64,000 bases of DNA from Artemia franciscana (lineage: Eukaryota; Arthropoda; Branchiopoda; Anostraca; Artemiidae): the NCBI RefSeq assembly GCF_032884065.1, contig NC_088881.1, forward strand, positions 12,303,260 through 12,367,259, given 5' to 3'. The notes under the pieces are model-generated. The model was not told the origin of the DNA and did not search any database. It saw only the letters and a list, made by a program, of their open reading frames with translations. The translations under genes and the position numbers were made by a program. Each line of letters begins with the position of its first letter. Positions within the stretch are counted from its first letter, which is position 1. Positions 45,575 through 56,350 of the stretch are shown one piece after another.

Positions 45575-47565
45575 GATGATGATTGTGGCACCCCGGGCAA
45601 CAGCCGTCTTAAAATTTTGGAAGTTTCATTTGTGGATTTTGGTAGTATGTTTACGGAGCAGCTCCACCGGAATTATGATATTGGGATTGCTGGTCAATAT
45701 GTTTCTTGTAATTCAAAGTACTTATTTAAGGATGGTTTGAGGTCCGTGAATGGTGGTGGTGATTCTGAAGATCTCAGAGTTTTCCATCTTAACTGCCAAG
45801 GTTTGAACTCATCTTTTAATTTTATAAGCGAGATATGTGAAGTTTCCATTTTTCAGGTTATTTGTCTCACAGAAACATGGCTAAATGAGCATAACTTTGC
45901 TCTCTTGGATATTCCAGGGTATACATTTTATCAGAGGAATCGTCAATTTCGTCAACATGGAGGTATTGGAGCTTATATACGGAGCGATATCGAGGTTTTG
46001 GTAAGAGGTGATCTAGTGCTGTTTCACGAGATGTTATTTGAGCCACTTATCCTTCAGCTCAGGCTTAAGCCAAAAGATGTTTATGTTGTTGTACTATATA
46101 GACCACCATCTGGGTCTATACCGGCCTTTTTTGATATTTTGGAGGAACAGTTGGATAAACTACCTACTGGTTCGCACCCATTCTTCATGCTTGGGGACTT
46201 TAATATTGCCCTTAATGATATGAATTCGAATACTCCTATAGATTTCCTACAGCTTTGCATGTCATATAGTTTATTTCCCACTATCAATATTTGTACCCGT
46301 GTTACCACTTTAACGGCAAAGCTACTTGATAATATTCTTTCTAATTCTAAATTTTCAGATCCAGGGGTTATTGTTACTGATGTTTCTGACCATTTTGGGA
46401 TATCGGCAAGTTTTAAAGTTTGTTTTCCGAGGCTGCAAGGTTCTAGACTGAAAATGAGTATGTTACCTGTGCTCAACCAGGGTAACTTAGAAAAGTTTAA
46501 ACAAGAGATTTCTAATGTTGATTGGAATAATAAAGATGAAAATCTAGATGATATAAATATAAGTTTTCAAAGATTTTATGATACATTGATCTCTATTTTG
46601 AGTAAAACTTGTGTAGTGAATCGGACAAGGTCAAGGAAAAAGATGCCCAAAAAGCCGTGGGTGTAACCTAGTCTTCTGCGGTGCATAAATAAGAAAGACC
46701 AGTTATATAGGGATTCAATAAGGAATGAAAATGATCCAGTTTGCACAATAATTTATAAAAATTATAGAAATGCTTTTAATAAACTTTTGAGAAACGCGAA
46801 GAAAAAATATTTTGAGTGTAAATTTAAAGATGCTAGTGGTAACCCAGCAAAAACCTGGAAAATTATTAAAAGTGTTATATCTTCAACAGATCCGGTTCTG
46901 CCTGACGAAGTTACTACAAGTGATGGGTTAAAATCGAATGAGCCTGCTGTAATCTGTAATGCCCTTTCGGAACATTTTGCAACTGTTGGGGCTCGATTTT
47001 CTCGTGCTACAGTAGCTTCTGATAATAATCTTCCGCTTGAGACTTTTATGGGTACTTCTGTCGATGTATCAATGTATCTGAGACCTGTCACTCATGATGA
47101 AGTTCGTAAAATTATCTTTGATGAAAAGTTCTTCGGCTGGGAGTGATTTCATTAACCTTCTTGTTTTAAAAGCCGTGTTTCCAAGCATTTCACATATAAT
47201 AACGTCCCTTATTAATGCTTGGTTTAAGCAAGGGAAGTTCCCCAATTGTCTTAAAATTGCAAGAATAACTCCTGTGTTTAAGGGTGGTAATAAGAATGAT
47301 CTGGGGAATTATAGACCAATTTCAGTATTACCTGTTGTTTCACGGGTTTTAGAAAAATGTATTAATATTAGAATTTATAAGCATTTGGAGCGTCATAAAC
47401 TTCTACATACCAATCAATTTGGTTTCAGGAAGGGCAGAACAACAGAAATGGCAATTTCATTTATTACTACTATAATTAATGATGCTCTTGATAAAAAGCT
47501 TAGGGTAGCTGGTGTTTTTTGGACTTAATTAAGGCGTTTGACACTGTTGACCATCGAATATTATT
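45575..47565 (+). pseudogene. Element A endonuclease and partial RT, right copy
   Basis: 45617-46666 reads EN and linker in one frame (LNCQGLNS, LTETWLNEHN, MLGDFNIALND, VSDHFGI) and reaches KKPWV before a TAA private to this arm. Note GDFNIAL here versus GDFNIDL on the left. RT frames 46787-47146 and 47094-47528 carry the same frameshifts as the left copy. The coding sequence stops in motif A (AFDTVDHRI) at 47565, where element B begins. Confidence 0.88.
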
Positions 47566-49016
47566 CATTTAAATATGGGGTTTTTCCAGATCCTCTCAAG
47601 CGTGCTCGGATTATTGTTCTGTATAAGGGTGGACCAAGAAATGATCCAGCAAATTATCGACCAATTTCAATTTTATCAGTATTTAGTAAAATCTTCGAAA
47701 AGGCTATGCTTTCTCGTCTGCTTAAATTTCTAAAATCTAAAGAGTTTCTTCATGATTTTCAATTTGGTTTCCGAATGAAGCACTCCACTGAGCATGCCTG
47801 TATGACCCTTTTGAATTTTATACATTCTGAATTGGATTTGGGATTAATTCCGGCTGCTATATTCCTGGATATTCGCAAGGCATTCGATTTCTTAACCCAT
47901 GAAATTCTTCTATCGAAGATGTCTCATTTTGGCATTAGGGGTAATGTATTTTCTTGGTTTCAATCTTATTTGAATGATAGGTTAATTTCTGTCAATCCAC
48001 AATTTAATTTCTGTCAATGACAAGTGAATTTTGGCGTCCCTCAGGGATCAGTTTTAGGGCCAGTGCTATTTTTGATTTATATAAATGATCTTTTTTACGC
48101 AGTAAAAAAGCAGAAACCTATTCATTGCTGTAGACTCTGTCATCCTAAACCTTCCCTTGCCCATAGTGCCAGCTATAGTTCACCATCTTCTGATGTCCTT
48201 GTTTGTTTTGCTGATGATAGCACACTCGGCACTTCGGGGAACTGTGAATCCGAGCTTCGATTAAACTTGGAATACTTGTTTGAGAGAGTAATTTCATGGC
48301 TTGATGCTAATTTTCTTACCCTAAATTATTCAAAATCCAATTTTTTGATATTTTCGCATGTTTCTCAGATTTATCCCAAGTTATCAGAAATTCATCAGCC
48401 AAATGGGATAATTCACAGATCTAAAGATCGATATGTTCGTTTTTTGGGCATTCTTGTTGATGAAAACTTGTCTTTCAAGCGTCACATTGATTTGATTAAA
48501 ATGAAGATATGCAGGAGTCTCGGTATTTTAAGGAAACTCAAACATATTTTCCCTGGATCAATTTTGGAAATCCTTTTTCACTCCTTGATCCGATCTTACG
48601 TTTCCTACTGTCCAATAGTATGGATGTCAACCTTTCCTTCACTGTTAAAACCACTTTCTAAGGTTTATAATAAAGCTAGAAACCTCATTAAGGAAACTAA
48701 CCGTTCAAGAGTTATCCCATTACTTGATCTCGAGTCACTGTATATTCTTTCGTGTGCATGTTTTACTTTTTCTCAGCTTCATGGTAACCTCCCCCGTCCC
48801 CTAAGCGTTCAGTCATCTTTCACATCTGATCAAAATAATTATAATCTTCGCAATACCAAAAATCATATTCAAGTTCCTTTTACTCCTTGTGTAAGGTCAG
48901 ACTTTAATCCTTTAATTGCGAGTTATATTGTATGGAATAAGTTGCCCGAATCAGCTCGAAGGTGCCACTCATTCGGTTTGTTCAAAAAAATTATTAAAAA
49001 TTCATTGGCTTCTTAG
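47566..49016 (+). pseudogene. Element B reverse transcriptase and C-terminal region
   Basis: The first frame (to 48020) contains RARIIVLYKGGPRNDPANYR, PISILSVFSKIFEKAML, HDFQFGFRMKHSTEHACM and FLDIRKAFDFLTHEILL. After a stop, 48024-49016 continues in the same register with NFGVPQGSVLGPVLFLIYIN, VCFADDSTLG (catalytic FADD) and FLGILVDENLSFKRHI, ending IKNSLAS. The break comes from a local duplication: TTAATTTCTGTCAAT occurs twice at 47982-48018. Otherwise the frame is open to its natural end, so B is younger or less decayed than A. Confidence 0.9.
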
Positions 49017-49345
49017 AAATTATTTTATCTCTTTTTATATGTGTATATGCGTGTATGTATGCATATATATTTCCTGATTATTTCATTGGAGTCTATTTTA
49101 TCTACAGATCTACATAATTAATATAGTCTGTTCAATATATTAGTCTATTTAGTTTCGTTTTCTATAGTTTTTCATTTTATTTATACTTTCCTCTCTTCTC
49201 CTTTTTGCTCTTCTCTCTGTGAGTAAGTGATTATTTTTTTTCCTCTCTGAGTAAGTGGCTCGTTCATTTTCCCCTTTTTTACAGGCCAAAGAGCCTTTGG
49301 GGAAATAGTAAAATGTAATATTGTATGTGTGTTTCGTGATGAATA

Positions 49346-49366
49346 AATCTTATCTTATCTTATCTT
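49346..49366 (+). repeat. (ATCTT)n tail of element B
   Basis: AATCT followed by three TATCT/TATCTT units. It marks the 3' end of B. Confidence 0.85.
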
Positions 49367-49371
49367 AAATT

Positions 49372-50345
49372 TAATAATAACCAAAATAAAAGCAGTAGAA
49401 AACTCCTGTTCTCAGGAATAGACCTAAAAAGGACTCAGGGGGGAAAATGTTTTCATTTTGGTGTCCAGGGTATATTAAGAATTTCAGGGCTGATCAACGT
49501 AAAAAAGTAGGACTGAAAATTGCAGAAATCATTAAAGTTCAAAATAGCTGAAAAAATATGGAAAAAATGATTAGACGACCATTGTTAGGTAACGAATTTT
49601 AAAAATTCGTTAAAATTTTTTAAAAATTTAAAAAAAGAAAGAGATGCAAAAGCATAAAGTTTAATTCTGAAAATGCCTTTCCATAATACAAGACATATAC
49701 GTAAAATTGGATATTTATGTAATACACGCAAAAAATTAACTATATTAACCCTTAACTATAGTGGCATGCGGAGACGCCTGATAATCTGGTTCGGGCAAAT
49801 TACAATTATAGTCACCGGCTATAGCACAAGGTAAACCTTGCCGTATAGTTTATAATGATTAAATTGTCACACGACTGGAGCCATTAATTCTGAAAATGCC
49901 TTTCCCTATTTAATATTGCAGAACTTGCGGTGAAACAAAAATGACACAATAAAACACAAAATTGATACATTAAAATACATAAAAATTTCATAAAACAAAC
50001 AGTTTACTCAAAATTAAATACTCGGCACAATAAAAATAATGCGAAAAATGCTAAATACATTACAGACATTCGAAATATATAAATAAAATCTAATAAACCG
50101 ATAAAATTCAATTAAATGCAACAGTTGTAAAAGGTATTGAAAAAATAAAAAAGAGAGCATATGGACTTCAAAAGGGAACAATGTTTGAAAATGGGGATAC
50201 TGGTTACAATTAGAAACAAATGAAGGTATAAAACTGCTTTTAAATCTTTCGATTTTTCAGCAAGATGGATTGGATTCCTGACTGGGTCTGGGGAAGGAAT
50301 TGTCCCTAGGCCAAAAATTTTTATACATCTTGATATAATAAAGTG
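49372..50345 (-). repeat. Interspersed family M, right copy
   Basis: Inverted match to 12240-13015 (AACTCCTGTTCTCAGGAATA, CGACCATTGTTAGGTAACGA, GGGTCTGGGGAAGGAATTG, CCTAGGCCAAAAATTTTTAT). Contains an insertion absent from the left copy (next entry). Confidence 0.65.
49661..49905. mobile_element. ~200-bp insertion with 22-bp direct repeats inside M
   Basis: Identical 22-bp repeats at 49661-49682 and 49884-49905 (both starting TTAATTCTGAAAATGCC) bracket about 201 bp. The left M copy (near 12690-12720, reverse complement) has the sequence once with no insert. The insert holds short inverted pieces (AACTATAGTGGCA and TGCCGTATAGTT) and is not recognised. Confidence 0.6.
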
Positions 50346-51062
50346 TTAAAAAAATTGAAATCTCGTATACTTTCATTTGAAAAAGATTTTATGCTCAATT
50401 TGCTTTTCCAATCACTTCTGAGGAATTTTTTTTCCTGGAAATAAAACAACCTGAAAATTTCCTTCAGGCAATTTCCCCGGAACATCTCAATATGCAGAAT
50501 TGAATTGGTAAAGAGAAGTGAAACAAATGAAAAGAATATCCGATGGAAATTCCGTCAAATCTCCCCAGTGTAAAATTGCCCCTGGAAAGCTCACCCTCGA
50601 AAATTTCCCTCCCTATAGAAATCTGCCCCAAGCACATCCTCCTTCCTGAAAATGTCTGCATACTTTATACTTCAATAACAAATACTATACGTAAACAACT
50701 GACGAATTTTATATCTTAAAGACATATCTCCTGACGCTGTGGGGGCTATATTATCTCTAACGGCATAGCTTTGTTACCTTTCAACTATGCTGAAAGAAAG
50801 GGCTATCTCTAAATTTTTATCAACATCTTCCGAAATTTTGGGAAAGGGGATATAGAAGTGGTTCTATTTGCCCTCCAATTTTTGGTCAGTATAAAGGGCA
50901 CCACAACTTGCAATTTTCGTTCAATTAAGCCCTCTCATGATGTTCATGGACCATTGGTTCAATACAATCATTCCTGGGGAAAAAAAACAAGCTTCCGTGA
51001 TCTTTCTTCTGGCAAAAAAATACAAAATTTCATACTTTTGCTGATATGAGCTCTAAAGCATG
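50346..51062 (+). repeat. Interspersed family Y/X, leading copy
   Basis: 50460-50680 is the reverse complement of 4500-4700 (TTCCTTCAGGCAATTTCCCC, CTGGAAAGCTCACC). 50690-51060 continues Y (GGCATAGCTTTGTTACC, TTGCCCTCCAATTTTTGG, CATGGACCATTGG). It leads into the tandem array. Confidence 0.65.
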
Positions 51063-52454
51063 GTTCTTTGATTTGCTGAATCTGATGGTGTGATTTTCAT
51101 GAAAATTTTATGACTTTTAGAGGGTTTCCCTTTTTTTCGAAAATCAGCCAGATTTTCTCAGGCTCATAGCCTTTTATGGGTAACACTAAGCTTAATGGAT
51201 GTTATATATTTGGAGCAGCATAAAAAGCCAATTCTTTGATATACCTATTGATATCAAAATTCTGCTTTTTAGAGTTTCGGTTACCGTTGAGCCGTGTTGC
51301 TCCTTACTTACAGTTTGTTACCAAAAACTGTTTGATTGTAGCCTACGTTTATGATGTCATTTGTCAGCTTGTAAATGAAGATACAGTTTATTTGTCAAAA
51401 GAACAACATGTTAACACTATGCTTTTTTAATTACAAAAGCAAACAGGTTTAGAAATTTTCTTTCATAATGAGCCTTTAAACACGTCTCTGTGATGTTTCA
51501 GTGGCTCGCTATCACTAGAAAAGAAAAAAAGAAAATACGTCAGTGCCAAGCCATGCGAAAATGTGATTTTTCTTGTTGTCCAAGCCAGGGGGGCGGCAAG
51601 GCTTCTGAATGGAGTCTTTGGTTTGACGAGTCCTATTATGTGATTTTTCGTTTCGACCCGACGTCATTTTTAAGGAGTTTTAGGTTGTTTTGTGAAGTTC
51701 GAATAATTTTATTTTTGAAAAGACATTTTACTATTAAGACAAATTTAGATAATATTTACCATTCCTGGAGATCAGCTAGAAATCACATTTTTTTCCTTAC
51801 TAATCTCTTTCTAACGCATTTCTAATTTTGGGTTATTATGGGGAGTGGCTCGGTCTTTACACGGTTGTAGCTACCGCTGCAACTATTAAAATCATGGTCA
51901 TAGTTTTTCTATTTGACTTCAAAGTTTCTCAGAAGCAAATGTTTTCTTTTTATTTTTTAATATATCAAATTATAGTCAACTTAATGAATTGCTTTGGAAT
52001 GATAATATTCAATTTTAGTCATTTCATTTATATCTAGCCATCAAAATGTCTTGGACCCATTAACTTCTTCCACTTTAACTCGTCAGATAAATCTGCTTTC
52101 TTTTTTTGTTTATTTCATGTCTTTTATCTAATTGTTTTATTAACTCGTATCTACTTCCACTTTAACTCGTCAGATAAATCTGCTTTCTTTTTTTGTTTAT
52201 TTCATGTCTTTTATCTACTTGTTTTATTGCCCATATCTCGATATGGAAATCCCATCTCATCTTTTTCCTTGAAAGCCTTAAAATTAATTTGGTCTTCAAT
52301 GCAATCACTTTTGCACATAGGCAGCCTTTGTTTATGATAACATCAAAATTCATAATTCAGTTTAATATTCAGCTACCACAGCTGAGCGGATTTGACACTC
52401 TCTTTAGAATCTCGAGGATCGAGTTCAAATCTCCCTGTGGTAGATTGTGCATTC
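51063..52454 (+). repeat. 1392-bp tandem unit 1 (families Y and X)
   Basis: Begins GTTCTTTGATTTGCTGAATC and ends in GATTGTGCATTC. Contains the Y end (GAGCCGTGTTGCTCCTTACT at about 51290), the X body and a tRNA-like block at 52373-52443. An 87-bp segment (TTCCACTTTAACTCGTCAG ... ) is itself duplicated at 52068 and 52155. The open frames in it recur in each unit only because the units are near-identical. Confidence 0.92.
52373..52443 (+). other. tRNA-like 71-nt block in X (recurs in each unit)
   Basis: Ends pair as a 7-bp acceptor-like stem (CTACCAC with GTGGTAG). AGCTGAGCGG resembles an A box, and GAGTTCAAATC a B box. D, anticodon and T stems are imperfect, so it is not a functional tRNA, more likely a tRNA-derived SINE head. 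Equivalents are at about 53765, 55157 and 56279 (plus) and at 3701-3777 and 36400-36470 (minus). Confidence 0.45.
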
Positions 52455-53846
52455 GTTCTTTGATTCGCTGAATCTGATGGTGTGATTTTCATGAAAATTT
52501 TATGACTTTTAGAGGGTTTCCCTTTTTTTCGAAAATCAGCCAGATTTTCTCAGGCTCATAGCCTTTTATGGGTAACACTAAGCTTAATGGATGTTATATA
52601 TTTGGAGCAGCATAAAAAGCCAATTCTTTGATATACCTATTGATATCAAAATTCTGCTTTTTAGAGTTTCGGTTACCGTTGAGCCGTGTTGCTCCTTACT
52701 TACAGTTTGTTACCAAAAACTGTTTGATTGTAGCCTACGTTTATGACGTCATTTGTCAGCTTGTAAATGAAGATACAGTTTATTTGTCAAAAGAACAACC
52801 TGTTAACACTATGCTTTTTTAATTACAAAAGCAAGCAGGTTTAGAAATTTTCTTTCATAATGAGCCTTTAAACACGTCTCTGTGATGTTTCAGTGGCTCG
52901 CTATCACTAGAAAAGAAAAAAAGAAAATACGTCAGTGCCAAGCCATGCGAAAATGTGATTTTTCTTGTTGTCCAAGCCAGGGGGGCGGCAAGGCTTCTGA
53001 ATGGAGTCTTTGGTTTGACGAGTCCTATTATGTGATTTTTCGTTTCGACCCGACGTCATTTTTAAGGAGTTTTAGGTTGTTTTGTGAAGTTCGAATAATT
53101 TTATTTTTGAAAAGACATTTTACTATTAAGACAAATTTAGATAATATTTACCATTCCTGGAGATCAGCTAGAAATCACATTTTTTTCCTTACTAATCTCT
53201 TTCTAACGCATTTCTAATTTTGGGTTATTATGGGGAGTGGCTCGGTCTTTACACGGTTGTAGCTACCGCTGCAACTATTAAAATCATGGTCATAGTTTTT
53301 CTATTTGACTTCAAAGTTTCTCAGAAGCAAATGTTTTCTTTTTATTTTTTAATATATCAAATTATAGTCAACTTAATGAATTGCTTTGGAATGATAATAT
53401 TCAATTTTAGTCATTTCATTTATATCTAGCCATCAAAATGTCTTGGACCCATTAACTTCTTCCACTTTAACTCGTCAGATAAATCTGCTTTCTTTTTTTG
53501 TTTATTTCATGTCTTTTATCTACTTGTTTTATTAACTCGTATCTACTTCCACTTTAACTCGTCAGATAAATCTGCTTTCTTTTTTTGTTTATTTCATGTC
53601 TTTTATCTACTTGTTTTATTGCCCATATCTCGATATGGAAATCCCATCTCATCTTTTTCCTTGAAAGCCTTAAAATTAATTTGGTCTTCAATGCAATCAC
53701 TTTTGCACATAGGCAGCCTTTGTTTATGATAACATCAAAATTCATAATTCAGTTTAATATTCAGCTACCACAGCTGAGCGGATTTGACACTCTCTTTAGA
53801 ATCTCGAGGATCGAGTTCAAATCTCCCTGTGGTAGATTGTGCATTC
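52455..53846 (+). repeat. 1392-bp tandem unit 2
   Basis: Near-identical to unit 1 (for example GACGTCAT versus GATGTCAT, CAACCTG versus CAACATG). Exactly the same length. Confidence 0.95.
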
Positions 53847-55238
53847 GTTCTTTGATTCGCTGAATCTGATGGTGTGATTTTCATGAAAATTTTATGACTT
53901 TTAGAGGGTTTCCCTTTTTTTCGAAAATCAGCCAGATTTTCTCAGGCTCATAGCCTTTTATGGGTAACACTAAGCTTAATGGATGTTATATATTTGGAGC
54001 AGCATAAAAAGCCAATTCTTTGATATACCTATTGATATCAAAATTCTGCTTTTTAGAGTTTCGGTTACCGTTGAGCCGTGTTGCTCCTTACTTACAGTTT
54101 GTTACCAAAAACTGTTTGATTGTAGCCTACGTTTATGACGTCATTTGTCAGCTTGTAAATGAAGATACAGTTTATTTGTCAAAAGAACAACCTGTTAACA
54201 CTATGCTTTTTTAATTACAAAAGCAAGCAGGTTTAGAAATTTTCTTTCATAATGAGCCTTTAAACACGTCTCTGTGATGTTTCAGTGGCTCGCTATCACT
54301 AGAAAAGAAAAAAAGAAAATACGTCAGTGCCAAGCCATGCGAAAATGTGATTTTTCTTGTTGTCCAAGCCAGGGGGGCGGCAAGGCTTCTGAATGGAGTC
54401 TTTGGCTTGACGAGTCCTATTTTGTGATTTTTCGTTTCGACCCGACGTCATTTTTAAGGAGTTTTAGGTTGTTTTGTGAAGTTCCAATAATTTTATTTTT
54501 GAAAAGACATTTTACTATTAAGACAAATTTAGATAATATTTACCATTCCTGGAGATCAGCTAGAAATCACATTTTTTTTTCTTACTAATCTCTTTCTAAC
54601 GCATTTCTAATTTTGGGTTATTATGGGGAGTGGCTCGGTCTTTACACGGTTGTAGCTACCGCTGCTACTATTAAAATCATGGTCATAGTTTTTCTATTTG
54701 ACTTCAAAGTTTCTCAGTAGCAAATGTTTTCTTTTTATTTTTTAATATATCAAATTATAGTCAACTTAATGAATTGCTTTGGAATGATAATATTCAATGT
54801 TTAGTCATTTCATTTATATCTAGCCATCAAAATGTCTTGGACGCATTTACTTCTTCCACTTTAACTCGTCAGATAAATCTGCTTTCTTTTTTTGTTTATT
54901 TCATGTCTTTTATCTACTTGTTTTATTAACTCGTATCTACTTCCACTTTAACTCGTCAGATAAATCTGCTTTCTTTTTTTGTTTATTTCATGTCTTTTAT
55001 CTACTTGTTTTATTGCCCATATCTCGATATGGAAATCCCATCTCAACTTTTTCCTTGAAAGCCTTAAAATTAATTTGGTCTTCAATGCAATCACTTTTGC
55101 ACATAGGCAGCCTTTGTTTATGATAACATCAAAATTCATAATTCAGTTTAATATTCAGCTACCACAGCTGAGCAGATTTGACACTCTCTTTAGAATCTCG
55201 AGGATCGAGTTCAAATCTCCCTGTGGTAGATTGTGCAT
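53847..55238 (+). repeat. 1392-bp tandem unit 3
   Basis: Very similar to unit 2 with a few more substitutions (TTTTGTG, GTTCCAATAA, TCAGTAGCAAATG, GGACGCATTTAC). It ends GATTGTGCATT and is then followed by diverged sequence. Confidence 0.92.
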
Positions 55239-56350
55239 TTGCGGCGGATTTAAATCAAATTGTCCTTTTTAGAGTTTCGGTTACCGTTGAGCCGTATCGC
55301 TCCTTACTTACAGTTTGTTACCAAAACTGTTTGATTGTAGCCTACGTTTTTGACGTTATTTATCAGCTTGTAAATGAAGATGTAGTTTATTTGTCAAAAA
55401 AATGTATTTCATCTTAACACTAAGTTTTTTTAATTACACATGCAAGCAGGTATAGAAATTTGCTTTCAATAATGAGCCTTTAAACACGTCTGTTAGATGT
55501 TCCAGTGCTAGAAAAGAAAAATAAGAAAATACGTCAGTGCCACCCATGCGAAAATGTGATTTTCCTTGTTGTTCAAGCCAGGGGACTGCAAGGTTTCTCA
55601 ATGGAGTCTTTGCTTTGACGAGTTAAATACTGTGATTTTTCGTTTCGACCCGACGTCATTTTTAAGAGTCTCAGGTTATTTTTTGAAATTCCAATAAATT
55701 TACTTTTGAAAAGACATTTTACTTTTTGAACAGAATTAAATATTTTCTATTCCTGGACATTAGCTCGAAACGACATTTTTTTTTCTCACTGACCAGTTTT
55801 TTTGTAACACGTTTCTAATTTTGGGTTATTATGTGCAGTGGTTTGGCCCTTACACGGTTGCAGGTACCGCTGCAACTATTAAAATCATGGCTATAGTTTT
55901 TCAATTTGACTTCAAAGTTTCTCAGAAGCAAGGGTTCTCTTTTTATTTCTTAATATATCAATCCTTAGTTAACTTAATGAATTGCTTTGGAATGATAGTA
56001 TTCAATTTCTAGTCATTTTATTTATCTCTAGCCGTTCACAAGGCCTTGAACCCATTTAATTTTTCGGCCTTTGCTCGTCGAATAAATCTTCTTTTTGTTT
56101 GGTTTACTTGGTGTCTTTTAACTACTGATTTTATTGCCTATATCTCGTTATGGAAATCCTACTTCATCTTCTTTCTTGAAAGCCTTAAAATTAATTTGGT
56201 CTTAAATACAATCTCTTTTGTACTTAGGCAGCCTTTGTTTACGATAACATCAAAATTCATAATTCAGTCTTATTGTTAGCTACATCAGCTGAGCGGATTT
56301 GACACACTCCTTAGAATATCGAGGATTGAGTTCAAATCTCTCTGTGGTAG
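55239..56350 (+). repeat. Diverged fourth X/Y unit
   Basis: Resumes at TTTTTAGAGTTTCGGTTACC and follows the same order to the tRNA-like block (56279-56350) but with many substitutions and indels, and lacks the 87-bp internal duplication. It is therefore an older copy beside the recent array. Confidence 0.8.

Larger units (their letters stand above)
41769..47565 (-). repeat. Right arm of large inverted duplication (5.80 kb)
   Basis: Reverse complement of 29566-35418 with scattered substitutions and small indels. The inner edge at 41769 follows an ATAAG simple repeat; the outer edge at 47565 is the fusion with element B. Confidence 0.92.
47566..49366 (+). mobile_element. Non-LTR retrotransposon B (5'-truncated, CR1/L2-like)
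   Basis: Starts inside the RT domain and ends with a 3' UTR and an (ATCTT)n tail at 49346-49366. Length about 1.8 kb. A 5' truncation and a simple-repeat tail are hallmarks of target-primed reverse transcription. It abuts element A at 47565 without the downstream half of A reappearing after the tail. Confidence 0.85.

Noticed and set aside
52373-52443. Functional tRNA gene
   Set aside because: Only the acceptor-like stem pairs well; the D, anticodon and T stems contain mismatches, and the block is multi-copy within a repeat.
51063-55238. Considered as a CRISPR-like or satellite array
   Set aside because: Units are 1392 bp of dispersed-repeat sequence with no short repeat-spacer pattern, and only three to four units are present.
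51236-55272. Conserved frames of 60-111 codons repeated three times
   Set aside because: Conservation follows only from the near-identical tandem units; the diverged fourth unit breaks them, and they show no domain.
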